This document shows, piece by piece, positions 51,408 through 60,214 of a stretch of 64,000 bases of DNA. The notes beneath the pieces are model-generated. The model did not search any database. It was not told where the DNA came from and saw only the letters and a program-made list of their open reading frames with translations. The stretch covers positions 46,654 through 110,653 of the forward strand of contig DIAJ01000032.1 of assembly GCA_002415785.1 (NCBI GenBank), read 5' to 3'. Position 1 is the stretch's first letter, and each line of letters opens with the position of its first letter. The stretch comes from Flavobacteriales bacterium UBA5081 (GTDB taxonomy: Bacteria; Bacteroidota; Bacteroidia; Flavobacteriales_E; Vicingaceae). The position numbers were made by a program, and so were the translations under genes.

Positions 51408-51435
51408 AAAAAGCCCCACATTTCTGCGGGGCTTT
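51408..51435. terminator. Bidirectional terminator between barrel gene and rpsA
   Basis: AAGCCCCACA at 51411-51420 pairs with the GCGGGGCTT stretch around 51426-51434, with a T-rich flank on one side and an A run (51406-51412) on the other. It serves both convergent genes. The left half, AAAACAAAAAGCCCCACATT, is duplicated at 51383-51402, giving two tandem copies. Confidence 0.75.
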
Positions 51436-51460
51436 CTTATCGTGTTCTGTTAAAGAAGAA

Positions 51461-53578
51461 TTATTTTTTCTTCTTTCCTTCACCTTCTTCAAGCTCACTT
51501 TTCAAGTTTGCAAGGGCATCAAGGTCTCCAAGAGTTGTTCTCTCTTGTTTATCTTTCATGCTCTTAATCGCTTTCTGAGTTTCTTTCTGCTCAGAGCGAG
51601 CTTTATTACGCTTAACCACTTTCTCTTCCTCTTCTACATCTCTGTGAATTTGAGTGTGAGAAACGACGATTTTCTTAGCGTTTTTGTTGAAATCAAGGAT
51701 TTTGAAATCCAATTCTTCATCTTTTTCAGCATTTTTTCCGTCTTCTTTTACTAAGTTTTTCTTAGTAGCGAAGGCTTCAACACCGTAAGGTAAGATTATA
51801 GTAGCGCCTTTAGCGTTTAAGTCAGTAATCGTTCCTTTGTGTATGCTTCCAATTTCGAAGATCGTTTCAAAAGTTTCCCATGGATTCTCTTCTAATTGCT
51901 TGTAACCTAAGCTTAGTCTTCTGTTGTCTTTATCAATTTCTAAGATTACAATCTCCATTTCATCACCTACAGAGGTAACTTCTTTTGGATGATTAATTTT
52001 CTTAGACCAAGATAAATCAGAAATGTGAACTAAACCGTCAACACCATCTTCTAACTCAACAAATACGCCGAAATCAGAAATGTTAGTTACTTTACCTTTG
52101 TGCTTAGAATCTACAGGGTAACGCTCTTCAATTCCTTCCCATGGATCCGGAGTTAATTGTTTAACACCTAAGGACATTTTGCGCTCTTCACGATCCAATG
52201 TCAAGATTTGTGCTTCTACTTCATCTCCTACATTAAAGAAAGCTTGTGCAGGTTGTAAATGGTTCGACCAAGAAATCTCTGATACGTGAACCAATCCTTC
52301 AACACCAGGCTGAATTTCAACAAATGCACCGTAGTCTGCAACAACTACAACTTTACCTTTCACCTTATCTCCAACTTGTAGTTTATCGTCAAGTTTATCC
52401 CATGGATGACCTTCAAGCTGCTTCATGCCAAGTGCAATACGCTTCTTCTCATCATCAAAGTCAAGGATAACCACTTTAACTTTCTCATCCAATTGAACAA
52501 CTTCTTCAGGATGATTCACTCTACCCCAAGAAAGGTCAGTAATGTGGATTAATCCATCAACACCTCCAAGGTCGATAAACACACCGTAAGAAGTGATGTT
52601 TTTAACAGTACCTTCAAGAACTTGTCCTTTCTCTAATTGAGAGATAATTTCTTTCTTCTGTACTTCAAGTTCAGCTTCGATTAATGCTTTGTGAGAAACC
52701 ACAACGTTTTTGAACTCTTTGTTGATTTTAACCACTTTGAACTCCATGGTTTTGTCAACGTAAATATCGTAATCGCGAATTGGTTTAACATCAATTTGAG
52801 AACCTGGCAAGAATGCTTCAATACCGAATACATCTACAATTAAACCACCTTTAGTTCTACACTTAACGTGACCTTTAATGATTTCTTGAGTCTCTAAGGC
52901 ATCGTTAACACGTTCCCAAGCACGTAGTGCACGAGCTTTTTTGTGAGAAAGTACCAACTGACCATTTTTGTCTTCTTGGCTCTCGATGAAAACTTCTACT
53001 TTATCACCAATTTCTAAGTCTTCTCTGTATTTCAATTCTGACATTGAAATTACTCCATCAGACTTGTAGCCAATGTTTACAACAACCTCTCTTGGAGAAA
53101 TGCTTACCACTTCACCATCGATAACGTCTTGCTCAGCAATAGAAGTTAATGTATCTTCATACATTCCTTCCATTTCCTTCTGCTCAGCATCAGAATATTT
53201 GTCGTCGTACTTACCAATCGCGCTCCAGTCAAACTCTTTACGGAAGTCTTCTAGCTCTTTCTGACGTTCTTCTTTCGTCTTAGGAGCTTCAACTTCTTCC
53301 TGAATTTCTTCAGCATCGGTAGTTTTGTCTTTGATAATGGCCTCCTGACGAGGAGCCACTTTTTGCTTTGGCTGCTTTACTACTTTAGCAGATTCTTCTG
53401 CTTTCTTCGTTTTTGCCTCAGCTTTTGGTTCAGCCTCTTTTTTAGCAGCTTTTGCCTCTTCCTTTACAGGATCTTTTTCGGGAGTTGCTTTAGGAGTGTC
53501 TGTGTTTTCCGCTTTTACTTCAGCGGCTTTTTTTTCTTCTGCCTTTTGGTCGGCAGCTTTTTCGTTAGATTCAGCCAT
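51461..53578 (-). CDS. rpsA: 30S ribosomal protein S1
   Basis: S1 binds mRNA on the small ribosomal subunit and promotes translation initiation, notably on leaders with weak Shine-Dalgarno sequences, as in Bacteroidota. The 705-residue protein has an Ala/Lys/Glu-rich N-terminal extension (1-~120), followed by six S1 OB-fold repeats beginning near residues 155, 240, 325, 410, 500 and 585. The third to fifth are closest to consensus (GVFIDLGGVDGLIHITDLSW, GAFVEIQPGVEGLVHVSEISW, GVFVELEDGVDGLVHISDLSW). The tail is lysine-rich. Promoter elements lie at 53688-53717 and a possible regulatory hairpin in the leader. It converges with the barrel gene across a strong terminator. Confidence 0.96.
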   Translation of the reverse strand: MAESNEKAADQKAEEKKAAEVKAENTDTPKATPEKDPVKEEAKAAKKEAEPKAEAKTKKAEESAKVVKQPKQKVAPRQEAIIKDKTTDAEEIQEEVEAPKTKEERQKELEDFRKEFDWSAIGKYDDKYSDAEQKEMEGMYEDTLTSIAEQDVIDGEVVSISPREVVVNIGYKSDGVISMSELKYREDLEIGDKVEVFIESQEDKNGQLVLSHKKARALRAWERVNDALETQEIIKGHVKCRTKGGLIVDVFGIEAFLPGSQIDVKPIRDYDIYVDKTMEFKVVKINKEFKNVVVSHKALIEAELEVQKKEIISQLEKGQVLEGTVKNITSYGVFIDLGGVDGLIHITDLSWGRVNHPEEVVQLDEKVKVVILDFDDEKKRIALGMKQLEGHPWDKLDDKLQVGDKVKGKVVVVADYGAFVEIQPGVEGLVHVSEISWSNHLQPAQAFFNVGDEVEAQILTLDREERKMSLGVKQLTPDPWEGIEERYPVDSKHKGKVTNISDFGVFVELEDGVDGLVHISDLSWSKKINHPKEVTSVGDEMEIVILEIDKDNRRLSLGYKQLEENPWETFETIFEIGSIHKGTITDLNAKGATIILPYGVEAFATKKNLVKEDGKNAEKDEELDFKILDFNKNAKKIVVSHTQIHRDVEEEEKVVKRNKARSEQKETQKAIKSMKDKQERTTLGDLDALANLKSELEEGEGKKKK

Positions 53579-53614
53579 TACTTTTATGACTCGTTTTTGT
53601 ATTTCGCTTTTTAA

Positions 53615-53717
53615 ATCGGTATGAAAACGAAAGTGGTTATTAATATCCCCAATATACCGATAATTGAGGGTTTCAAAAATGAGGGTGCAAATGTACTAAA
53701 ATTTACAACACATTCAA
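53615..53717 (-). promoter_or_regulatory. rpsA promoter and leader hairpin
   Basis: On the minus strand, TTG at 53715-53717 and TACATTTG at 53688-53695 are spaced 19 bases apart, a full promoter. The predicted leader of about 105 bases contains complementary boxes 53654-53661 and 53615-53622 (ATCGGTAT/ATACCGAT), 31 bases apart. S1 genes are commonly autoregulated through their leaders, so this stem is a candidate control site. Confidence 0.55.
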
Positions 53718-54183
53718 TCAATGACTCTTTTAAATTCAGTCCATACCAATTTCAATGAAAATCAATACTTAAGACCTTAGAGTCTGCTTGCCTGTGTACT
53801 GAGCTATAAAACAAGACATTTTAGCACTTAAAGCATGTAAGTTTAAGTTAAAACATTCGCTTTATTTTTTGAATATCCGTTTATTTATCAAAACTGATTA
53901 TTAAACAACTAAATCACCTCGGTTTCAATATTATGCTTTTATTTTTTTCCATTGATGAAAAAAGTATTGGTTATCATCACAGTATTTAGATATGTTTATT
54001 TCAAACATTCGCTTTATTTTAATGTTTATCATTTTTCATTAAACTGCTATGATTAATTTTGTTGACAGTGTTTTTAATGAGCTATTGAACTCTAGCAACT
54101 CAATAGTAAAAAAAAAATAAACTTTAGATTATGCAAGATAAATGATTTAAAGATTTTATTTCTTGCAATAAAATTTCAAGCCA
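53718..54183. other. AT-rich gap with duplicated 18-bp element
   Basis: No gene. The element AAACATTCGCTTTATTTT occurs twice, at 53851-53868 and 54003-54020, same strand, 152 bp apart. The sequence after each copy is loosely similar (GTTTAT..., ...TTAAAC). These could be binding sites controlling ispH or remnants of a small duplication. No exact -7 box for ispH was found. Confidence 0.5.
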
Positions 54184-55407
54184 ATGAAGCAATTTGACAT
54201 TCCACTAACATATAGAAGTTCATTTATTTCTCAAATAAAAAACAGCCGAAAAGCCAACGATCCAAGAAAAAAGGACTTTAGACCCACTACCCTAGACTTT
54301 GGCGATGTGCAGTTTTTAATTGCCCGTCATTTTGGATTTTGCTACGGAGTGGAAAACGCTATTGAAATTGCCTATAAAGCCGTTGAAGAAAACCCCGGCA
54401 AGCGCATTTTTCTTCTGAGCCAAATGATCCACAATCCATCGGTAAATGCCGACCTTCAAGCTATGGGAATTCGTTTTATCATGGATACTCACGGCAATCA
54501 ATTTATTCCATGGGAAGAAATTAATGCTGAAGACATTGTAATTGTTCCTGCTTTTGGAACTACCAGAGAAGTGGAAAAAATACTAGTAGACAAGGGGATT
54601 CAAATTGAAAAATACAATACAACTTGTCCTTTTGTCACCAAAGTTTGGAAGCAATCTGAAAAACTAGGAAAGCAAGACTACACAGTAATTATTCACGGGA
54701 AACACAAGCACGAAGAAACCAGAGCCACTTTTTCTCATAGCTCCGAATACGCTCATTCTATTGTAGTTCGCAACCAAGAAGAAGCTGAACAATTGGGTGC
54801 TTTTATGCTGGGCGAGATGGATATCGATCAATTTCATGAAACTTTCGGCAATCAATACTCCAAAGGCTTTGCTCCTGAAAAGCATTTAAACAAAGTGGGA
54901 GTAGTCAACCAAACAACCATGCTCGCTTCAGACACACAAGCCATTGCCGATTATTTTAAAGGTGTAATGATTGAGAAGTACGGTGAGGAAAATATCAAAG
55001 AACATTTTGCCGATACCAGAGACACACTTTGTTATGCCACCAACGACAACCAACAAGCTACCTATGGTTTGCTTGAAGAAGATGCGGACTTAGCAATAGT
55101 TGTTGGAGGTTTTAACAGCTCTAACACCTCACATTTAGTGGAACTATGTGAGCAAAAGCTTCCTACCTATTTTGTTTCGGGACATGATGAAATTGTCTCC
55201 GCAGACAAAATCAGGCACTTTGACTTTCACAATAAACGTATGCTAATTTCAAAAGACTACCTTCCCGAAAAAAGACCGTTGAAAATTATTTTAACTTCAG
55301 GAGCTTCTTGTCCTGATGCAGTTGTAGACGGCGTAATGGATAAATTACTTTCATTTTTCAATCCCAGCAGATCTAAAGAGGAGTTACTCATAGAGTTTGA
55401 AGTCTAA
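54184..55407 (+). CDS. ispH: 4-Hydroxy-3-methylbut-2-enyl diphosphate reductase
   Basis: IspH (LytB) performs the last step of the non-mevalonate isoprenoid pathway, making IPP and DMAPP from HMBPP with a [4Fe-4S] cluster. The 407-residue sequence is the longer Bacteroidota form. The cluster cysteines lie in FCYGVENA (near residue 57), TTCPFVTKVW (near 146) and TLCYATNDNQ (near 283). Substrate-binding motifs HNPSVNA, HGKHKHEETRAT, VVGGFNSSNTSHLVEL and SGASCPDAVVDGVM are all present. It is a single gene; its product would supply isoprenoid precursors, including those for menaquinone side chains. Confidence 0.96.
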   Translation: MKQFDIPLTYRSSFISQIKNSRKANDPRKKDFRPTTLDFGDVQFLIARHFGFCYGVENAIEIAYKAVEENPGKRIFLLSQMIHNPSVNADLQAMGIRFIMDTHGNQFIPWEEINAEDIVIVPAFGTTREVEKILVDKGIQIEKYNTTCPFVTKVWKQSEKLGKQDYTVIIHGKHKHEETRATFSHSSEYAHSIVVRNQEEAEQLGAFMLGEMDIDQFHETFGNQYSKGFAPEKHLNKVGVVNQTTMLASDTQAIADYFKGVMIEKYGEENIKEHFADTRDTLCYATNDNQQATYGLLEEDADLAIVVGGFNSSNTSHLVELCEQKLPTYFVSGHDEIVSADKIRHFDFHNKRMLISKDYLPEKRPLKIILTSGASCPDAVVDGVMDKLLSFFNPSRSKEELLIEFEV

Positions 55408-55452
55408 TTTCTTTAAATGAGTCCTATTTTAGCAGAATTAAAAATTGAGCAT

Positions 55453-55460
55453 TACATTTG
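55453..55460 (+). promoter_or_regulatory. Bacteroidota -7 box (TACATTTG)
   Basis: Exact TAnnTTTG match 25 bp before ATG 55486, in the gap after ispH. Confidence 0.45.
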
Positions 55461-55485
55461 AGGTTTTAAAATCGTTTAGCAAGAT

Positions 55486-55923
55486 ATGAGATATAGTCAA
55501 AGTATTGTTATCAATCAATCCAGAGCTAAGGTAATTGAACTTTATGGTGACCCGAGCAAGTTAAAGGAATGGCAAGCCGGACTTAAGAGCATTGACCTTT
55601 TGAGCGGTGAAGCCGGAAAAGAAGGTGCCAAAACAAAACTCTTTTACCAAAGAGATGACCAAGCTTTGGAAATGCTTGAAACCATAACTGACCGAAGTAC
55701 TCCCGGAGAATTTCACGCTACTTACGAAACTAAAGACATTGTCAATATTCAAGAAAATTACTTTAGAGCTATAAACGACAAACAAACTGAATGGGTTTCC
55801 ATTTCTACTTTTAAGTTTAAAGGCGTGAAAAAGGTTATTTTCAATCTAATGAAAAGTGCTTTTAAAGAACAATCACTAAAATACATGGCTGCTTTTAAAA
55901 AGTATGCTGAATCTTTTAGTTAA
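55486..55923 (+). CDS. SRPBCC-family (START-like) protein
   Basis: A 145-residue protein with the layout of polyketide cyclase/START-like proteins: first strand SIVINQSRAKVIELYGDPSKLKEWQ, central strands (TKLFYQRDDQALEMLETI, GEFHATYETKDIVNIQENYF, TEWVSISTFKF) and a long C-terminal helix (FNLMKSAFKEQSLKYMAAFKKYAESF). Such proteins bind hydrophobic ligands, but no specific ligand can be named here. It converges with cmk, overlapping its last 8 bp. Confidence 0.75.
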   Translation: MRYSQSIVINQSRAKVIELYGDPSKLKEWQAGLKSIDLLSGEAGKEGAKTKLFYQRDDQALEMLETITDRSTPGEFHATYETKDIVNIQENYFRAINDKQTEWVSISTFKFKGVKKVIFNLMKSAFKEQSLKYMAAFKKYAESFS

Positions 55924-56596
55924 ATCGCTTTTCAATCTCCTCAACAATCAACTGAAGCTGTTCTTCTTGGTTTAAATGACTATTATCTAATACAAAAGCA
56001 TCCTCAGCTTTAACGAGCGGGTTTTCTTTGCGTTCTGTGTCATTCTTATCTCTCATTTTTAGATTTTCAAACACTTCCTCAAAGTCCACTTCTTGTCCTT
56101 TAGCTTTTAGCTCATCGTATCTTCTTTGCGCTCTAATTTTAGGATCTGCAGTCATAAATATTTTAAAGTCAGCATTGGGAAAAACCTTCGTTCCTATGTC
56201 TCTTCCATCCATTACTATTTTCTTATGCGCTCCGGCTTTTTGTTGCAAATCAACCATTCGCCTTCGAATAGCTTTAATTTGTGCCACTTCACTTACAGCA
56301 TCAGACACCGCCTTACCACGAATTTCTTCTTCAACTACTTCGCCATTTAATAAGGTAATTGAGTTTCCATTTTCATCTCTTTTAAATGAAATGTTTATTT
56401 TATCAATCAGTTGATTAATCGCAGCATCATTTAAATCAAATACAGAAACTTTATTGTTTAAAATGTAAAGGGTAACTGCTCTATACATGGCACCGGTATC
56501 CATATAAGCGTACTGAAGTTTTTTGGCAAGTGCTTTTGCCAAAGTACTTTTTCCGCATGAAGAGTAGCCGTCGATAGCAATGATAATGGGCTTCAT
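55916..56596 (-). CDS. cmk: Cytidylate kinase
   Basis: Cmk phosphorylates CMP and dCMP with ATP. The 226-residue protein shows the Walker A-type GYSSCGKST (residues 9-17), MDTGAMYRAVTLY near residue 32, an EEIRGKAVSDAVSEVAQ segment near 88, DGRDIGTKVFPNADFKIFMTA near 123 and ADPKIRAQRRYDELKAKG near 143, all characteristic. Length is normal. It sits 9 bp after porQ, an association frequent in Bacteroidota, and probably shares its message. Confidence 0.96.
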   Translation of the reverse strand: MKPIIIAIDGYSSCGKSTLAKALAKKLQYAYMDTGAMYRAVTLYILNNKVSVFDLNDAAINQLIDKINISFKRDENGNSITLLNGEVVEEEIRGKAVSDAVSEVAQIKAIRRRMVDLQQKAGAHKKIVMDGRDIGTKVFPNADFKIFMTADPKIRAQRRYDELKAKGQEVDFEEVFENLKMRDKNDTERKENPLVKAEDAFVLDNSHLNQEEQLQLIVEEIEKRFN

Positions 56597-56605
56597 GCCG
56601 CTAAA

Positions 56606-57652
56606 TTAATTGATAAAATCGGAAAGTCGTGTAGAAACTGAAAAGGTATTTGTAGCACCTGCTTGATGATAAGCTGAACGCCCATAACTTAAGTGAAATT
56701 TAGAAATTCTCATTCCCACCCCCCAAGAAATACCAACGGTTCCCAATTGTTCGTCAATTTTTAACTCAGCTCTTCGCAAGTAATTATACCCAAAGCGAAT
56801 ATTAAAATTCTCTGTCAACAAAAATTCAGCATTGAAAATAATGTGCCTGCCTAAGTTGTCAAAAAAGCCCGGTTCTTTCTCCTCTTGCTCATTGGCATCC
56901 GTTAATATTGAAGATTCACGATTGTCGTTTGGGTTATCATATTGCAAATCCCATTGTTGCAAATGCTGAAAAATAAAACCAAATCGAATGGGCACTTTTT
57001 CCAATCGCTTACTCAAGCCCAACTGAATTTCAAAAGGCAAATCTTCTTTTTCTTGATTCTCAACATAGGTGCTCAACTGTCGACCAATATTTTTTGCTAA
57101 AAGTGAAACGGTCAAACCTTTTCCGGAAAGCGCATAGGTTAGTCCTACATCGGCAGCCAAACCAATCGAGTTATAATCATAAAAAGAAGAATAAATTGTT
57201 TTTAGATTCGCTCCAATTGAAAAATTACTATCCAACTCTCTTCCATAACCTAAGACAAAAGCATACTCCCCGGCAGTAAAACTTCCGATTTCATTTCCCG
57301 CCTGATCGGTTTCCGTAAAACTACCATAGTCAATGTATTTTACCCCCAACTGAAAAGTACCTGCTTTTTCAAAATGTTTGCCATAATGTGCCACTCCATA
57401 ACTAATGTCGGCCAAATAACCTACATAAGTCATGGCGAGTTTATTGTCCATTTCTTTGTTCAGCAATGCAGGGTTTTCTATTCCTAAAAATAAATCGTCG
57501 TCTTTTACAGCAATTTGATTTCCGCCTAGAGAAGAAACTCTTGCCGAAGAAGTCAAGTTTAAGAACTCATAAGTATTGTTCCCGCCCATTTGGGCGAAAC
57601 TTAAAAAAGGGAAACAACTAACTAAGAAAGAAGTAAGTACTTTTTTTATCAT
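56606..57652 (-). CDS. porQ: Type IX secretion system protein PorQ
   Basis: A 348-residue outer-membrane barrel with signal peptide (1-20, FLSFAQ). Motifs typical of PorQ are GGNNTYEFLNLTSSARVSSLGG at the mature N-terminus, the DDLFLGIENPALLN segment near 55 and YVGYLADISYGVAHYG near 78. The C-terminus is FSVSTRLSDFIN. PorQ belongs to the T9SS attachment complex (with PorU, PorV and PorZ in P. gingivalis), which handles cargo bearing the C-terminal sorting domains seen on two proteins in this window. It lies directly ahead of cmk, the arrangement common in this phylum. Confidence 0.88.
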   Translation of the reverse strand: MIKKVLTSFLVSCFPFLSFAQMGGNNTYEFLNLTSSARVSSLGGNQIAVKDDDLFLGIENPALLNKEMDNKLAMTYVGYLADISYGVAHYGKHFEKAGTFQLGVKYIDYGSFTETDQAGNEIGSFTAGEYAFVLGYGRELDSNFSIGANLKTIYSSFYDYNSIGLAADVGLTYALSGKGLTVSLLAKNIGRQLSTYVENQEKEDLPFEIQLGLSKRLEKVPIRFGFIFQHLQQWDLQYDNPNDNRESSILTDANEQEEKEPGFFDNLGRHIIFNAEFLLTENFNIRFGYNYLRRAELKIDEQLGTVGISWGVGMRISKFHLSYGRSAYHQAGATNTFSVSTRLSDFIN

Positions 57653-57811
57653 ATCTTCAGATGGAAAACGGAGTAAGCGAAAATAAAGTTTTTATTGCCA
57701 AAAACGTGAAGTCTTCTATTAAAATTGCCTTAAACACTTTTTTAATTAAACATTTTATCGAACAATTGGTTTTTTTAACAGTTACATAAACAAAAATGAT
57801 AGTTAAGCTAT

Positions 57812-57819
57812 TATTTTTG
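57812..57819 (+). promoter_or_regulatory. Bacteroidota -7 box (TATTTTTG) of the export operon
   Basis: Exact TAnnTTTG match 17 bp before ATG 57837 of the TetR gene, first in an overlapping four-gene operon. If the TetR protein controls its own operon it would act here. No -33 element is obvious. Confidence 0.5.
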
Positions 57820-57836
57820 CACTTTAAACTTACAAA

Positions 57837-58520
57837 ATGCAAGACTTAAAATTAAATATTCAGCTGCAGGTTCATGAGAACCTATATCTAAAGCATCCTG
57901 AATCAAGTAAATTGGGAAAGCGGATTATTAAAGCGGGAATTGACTTAATTTATGAGGTGGGCTTTGAAGATTTTAATTTTAGGAAACTAGCGCAAAGCAT
58001 TAATACATCGGAAGCTTCTATTTATCGATATTTTGAAAGCAAAGTAAAAATGCTTTTGTATTTAACCAATTGGTATTGGTCTTGGAACGAGTATAGACTG
58101 GCTTTTTTATTGGCAAACATTTCAAATGCAAAGGAAAAACTAAAAAGATCAATTCAGTTAATTACCGAAGAAGTAGAAAACGACGGTGCATTTGAGCACA
58201 TTAATGAAGCCAAACTCCATCAAATTGTAGCCCTAGATTCCCCAAAAGCATATTTGAACAAACAAGTTGACTCGATTAATGAGGAAGGGGCATTTTTAAA
58301 ATACAAAAACTTTGTTGATCGGATTAGTGAGTTAGTTTTAGAATTAAATCCAAACTATCTTTATCCTCATATGTTAATATCAACTGTAATTGAAGGAGCA
58401 CACATGCAAAGGCATTTTGCTGCACACCTTCCCCGACTAACTGATCAAGTAAAAGGGAAAGATGCGGTAGCTGATTTTTATGAAGAAATTGTTTTTAAAG
58501 CCATAGAAACTACGAAATAA
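57837..58520 (+). CDS. TetR-family transcriptional regulator
   Basis: A 227-residue regulator. The TetR HTH lies at residues ~28-75: KRIIKAGIDLIYEVGFEDFNFRKLAQ, INTSEASIYRYFESKVKMLLY, with the canonical recognition helix SEASIYRYF. The rest is a helical ligand-binding and dimerisation domain. It is the first gene of the export operon and its stop overlaps the ABC gene start by one base (TAATG), so it most likely regulates that operon. The inducing compound cannot be deduced. Confidence 0.9.
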   Translation: MQDLKLNIQLQVHENLYLKHPESSKLGKRIIKAGIDLIYEVGFEDFNFRKLAQSINTSEASIYRYFESKVKMLLYLTNWYWSWNEYRLAFLLANISNAKEKLKRSIQLITEEVENDGAFEHINEAKLHQIVALDSPKAYLNKQVDSINEEGAFLKYKNFVDRISELVLELNPNYLYPHMLISTVIEGAHMQRHFAAHLPRLTDQVKGKDAVADFYEEIVFKAIETTK

Positions 58521-60199
58521 TGAATGAAGATAAAGAACTTACTCCGCTTAAACGATTAGTTCGCTTACTGAGTCCTGATAGTAGAGAGATCAGAAATGTA
58601 TACACCTATGCCATTTTCAGTGGCCTCGTTAGTTTAACGCTTCCCTTGGGTATTCAAGCAATTGTTAACTTAATACAAGGAGGACAAGTGAGTACCTCTT
58701 GGATTATTCTAGTTGTTTTAGTGGTTGCAGGAGTTGGTATAAACGGAGTACTTCAAATTTTTCAATTGAGAATTGTTGAAAATTTACAGCAGAAAATTTT
58801 TGCGAAAGCCGCTTTTGAATTTTCTTATAGAGTTCCCAGAATTAAAATGGAAGAGCTTTATAAACAATATGCACCGGAATTAATGAATCGCTTTTTTGAT
58901 GTTATGACTATTCAAAAAGGACTTTCAAAGATTCTAATCGATTTTACCGCCGCTTCTCTACAAGTAGTTTTTGGCTTAATATTACTTTCATTCTATCATC
59001 CATTTTTTATTCTATTTAGCTTACTGCTGAGTATTATCGTTTACATCATTTTTAAACTTACTGCAAAAGAAGGCTTAAAAACAAGTTTAAAAGAATCTAA
59101 ACTTAAGTACCAAACTGCTCATTGGTTAGAGGAACTGGCAAGGACAAACATTACCTTTAAACTTTCGGGCAATAGTAAACTTCCTTTGCAAAAAACCGAT
59201 GCAAATGTGGAGAAATACCTGGAAGCAAGAGAAACGCACTTTAAAGTATTGGTTCGTCAGTTTTCATTACTCATTGTATTTAAAGTTTTGGTAGCTACCG
59301 GACTTTTGGCCATTGGTGGAATTTTGGTTATGGAGCAATTGATGAACATCGGTCAGTTTGTAGCTGCCGAAATCATCATTTTAATGATCATGAACTCGGT
59401 TGAAAAACTAATTCTCTCCTTAGAAACAATTTACGATGTTCTCACTGGAGTAGAAAAGGTAGGTGAAGTAACAGACTTAGAGTTAGAGCATACTGAAGGG
59501 GCTGAATTAGATCAAAGTGAGCATGTAAAAGGCTTGAATTTGAAGATTCAGAACTTAAGTTTTCAATTTCCAAGAAATCCAAAGCCTACTTTAGAGAACA
59601 TCAATTTTGAAATTAAAAGTAATAATACACTTATTGTTACCGGCCCAAATGCTTCAGGTAAAAGTACATTACTTCACTTGATTGCCGGGCTTTACGAAGT
59701 AAGCAATGGACAAATTTTATACGATGACTTGAGTAAAGTCAACATTTCCATGGAATCATTGCGCAGTGTGATCGGTGATTGTTTATCTCAAGAAATGTTA
59801 TTTCAAGGTACTGTTAGAGAAAATATTTGCATGGGAAGAGATGTAAGTACAAATCGTTTAAAAGAGGTAATCTCTAAAGTTAAACTAACCGACTATGTAA
59901 ATAGATTATCGCTCGGTTTTGACACTGAGTTAGATCCTCAAGGCAAAAGGTTACCCAAGAGTATTGTTCAGCGTTTGTTAATTGCTAGAGCTGTTGCCAA
60001 CAATCCTAAACTATTAATTATTGAGGAGAATCTGGAAAATATTAACGAATCAGAGCGCAATGAAATCATTGATTATTTAACTGACAAATCAAATAATTGG
60101 ACATTAATTGCCGCAAGTAACGATTCCTATTTTCAGTCGAAGGCAGACCATATTCTAACGTTAAACGATGGAAGAATTGAGCATTTATATGCTAACTAA
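58520..60199 (+). CDS. ABC transporter with degenerate nucleotide-binding domain
   Basis: 559 residues: transmembrane domain (~1-300) with hydrophobic runs near 28-50, 60-85, 145-185 and 240-300, and a nucleotide-binding domain (~325-559). Walker A is intact (GPNASGKST, ~374-382), as is the Q-loop (LSQEMLF). The signature LSGGQ is replaced by LPKSI (~477), the Walker B Asp by Glu (LLIIEEN), and the switch His by Asn (AASND). These changes suggest weak or unusual ATP hydrolysis. Followed by an HlyD-type and a TolC-type gene, it is part of a type I secretion-like export system. The substrate is unknown. Confidence 0.85.
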   Translation: MNEDKELTPLKRLVRLLSPDSREIRNVYTYAIFSGLVSLTLPLGIQAIVNLIQGGQVSTSWIILVVLVVAGVGINGVLQIFQLRIVENLQQKIFAKAAFEFSYRVPRIKMEELYKQYAPELMNRFFDVMTIQKGLSKILIDFTAASLQVVFGLILLSFYHPFFILFSLLLSIIVYIIFKLTAKEGLKTSLKESKLKYQTAHWLEELARTNITFKLSGNSKLPLQKTDANVEKYLEARETHFKVLVRQFSLLIVFKVLVATGLLAIGGILVMEQLMNIGQFVAAEIIILMIMNSVEKLILSLETIYDVLTGVEKVGEVTDLELEHTEGAELDQSEHVKGLNLKIQNLSFQFPRNPKPTLENINFEIKSNNTLIVTGPNASGKSTLLHLIAGLYEVSNGQILYDDLSKVNISMESLRSVIGDCLSQEMLFQGTVRENICMGRDVSTNRLKEVISKVKLTDYVNRLSLGFDTELDPQGKRLPKSIVQRLLIARAVANNPKLLIIEENLENINESERNEIIDYLTDKSNNWTLIAASNDSYFQSKADHILTLNDGRIEHLYAN

Positions 60200-60214
60200 T
60201 TTATTAAAGAAAGA

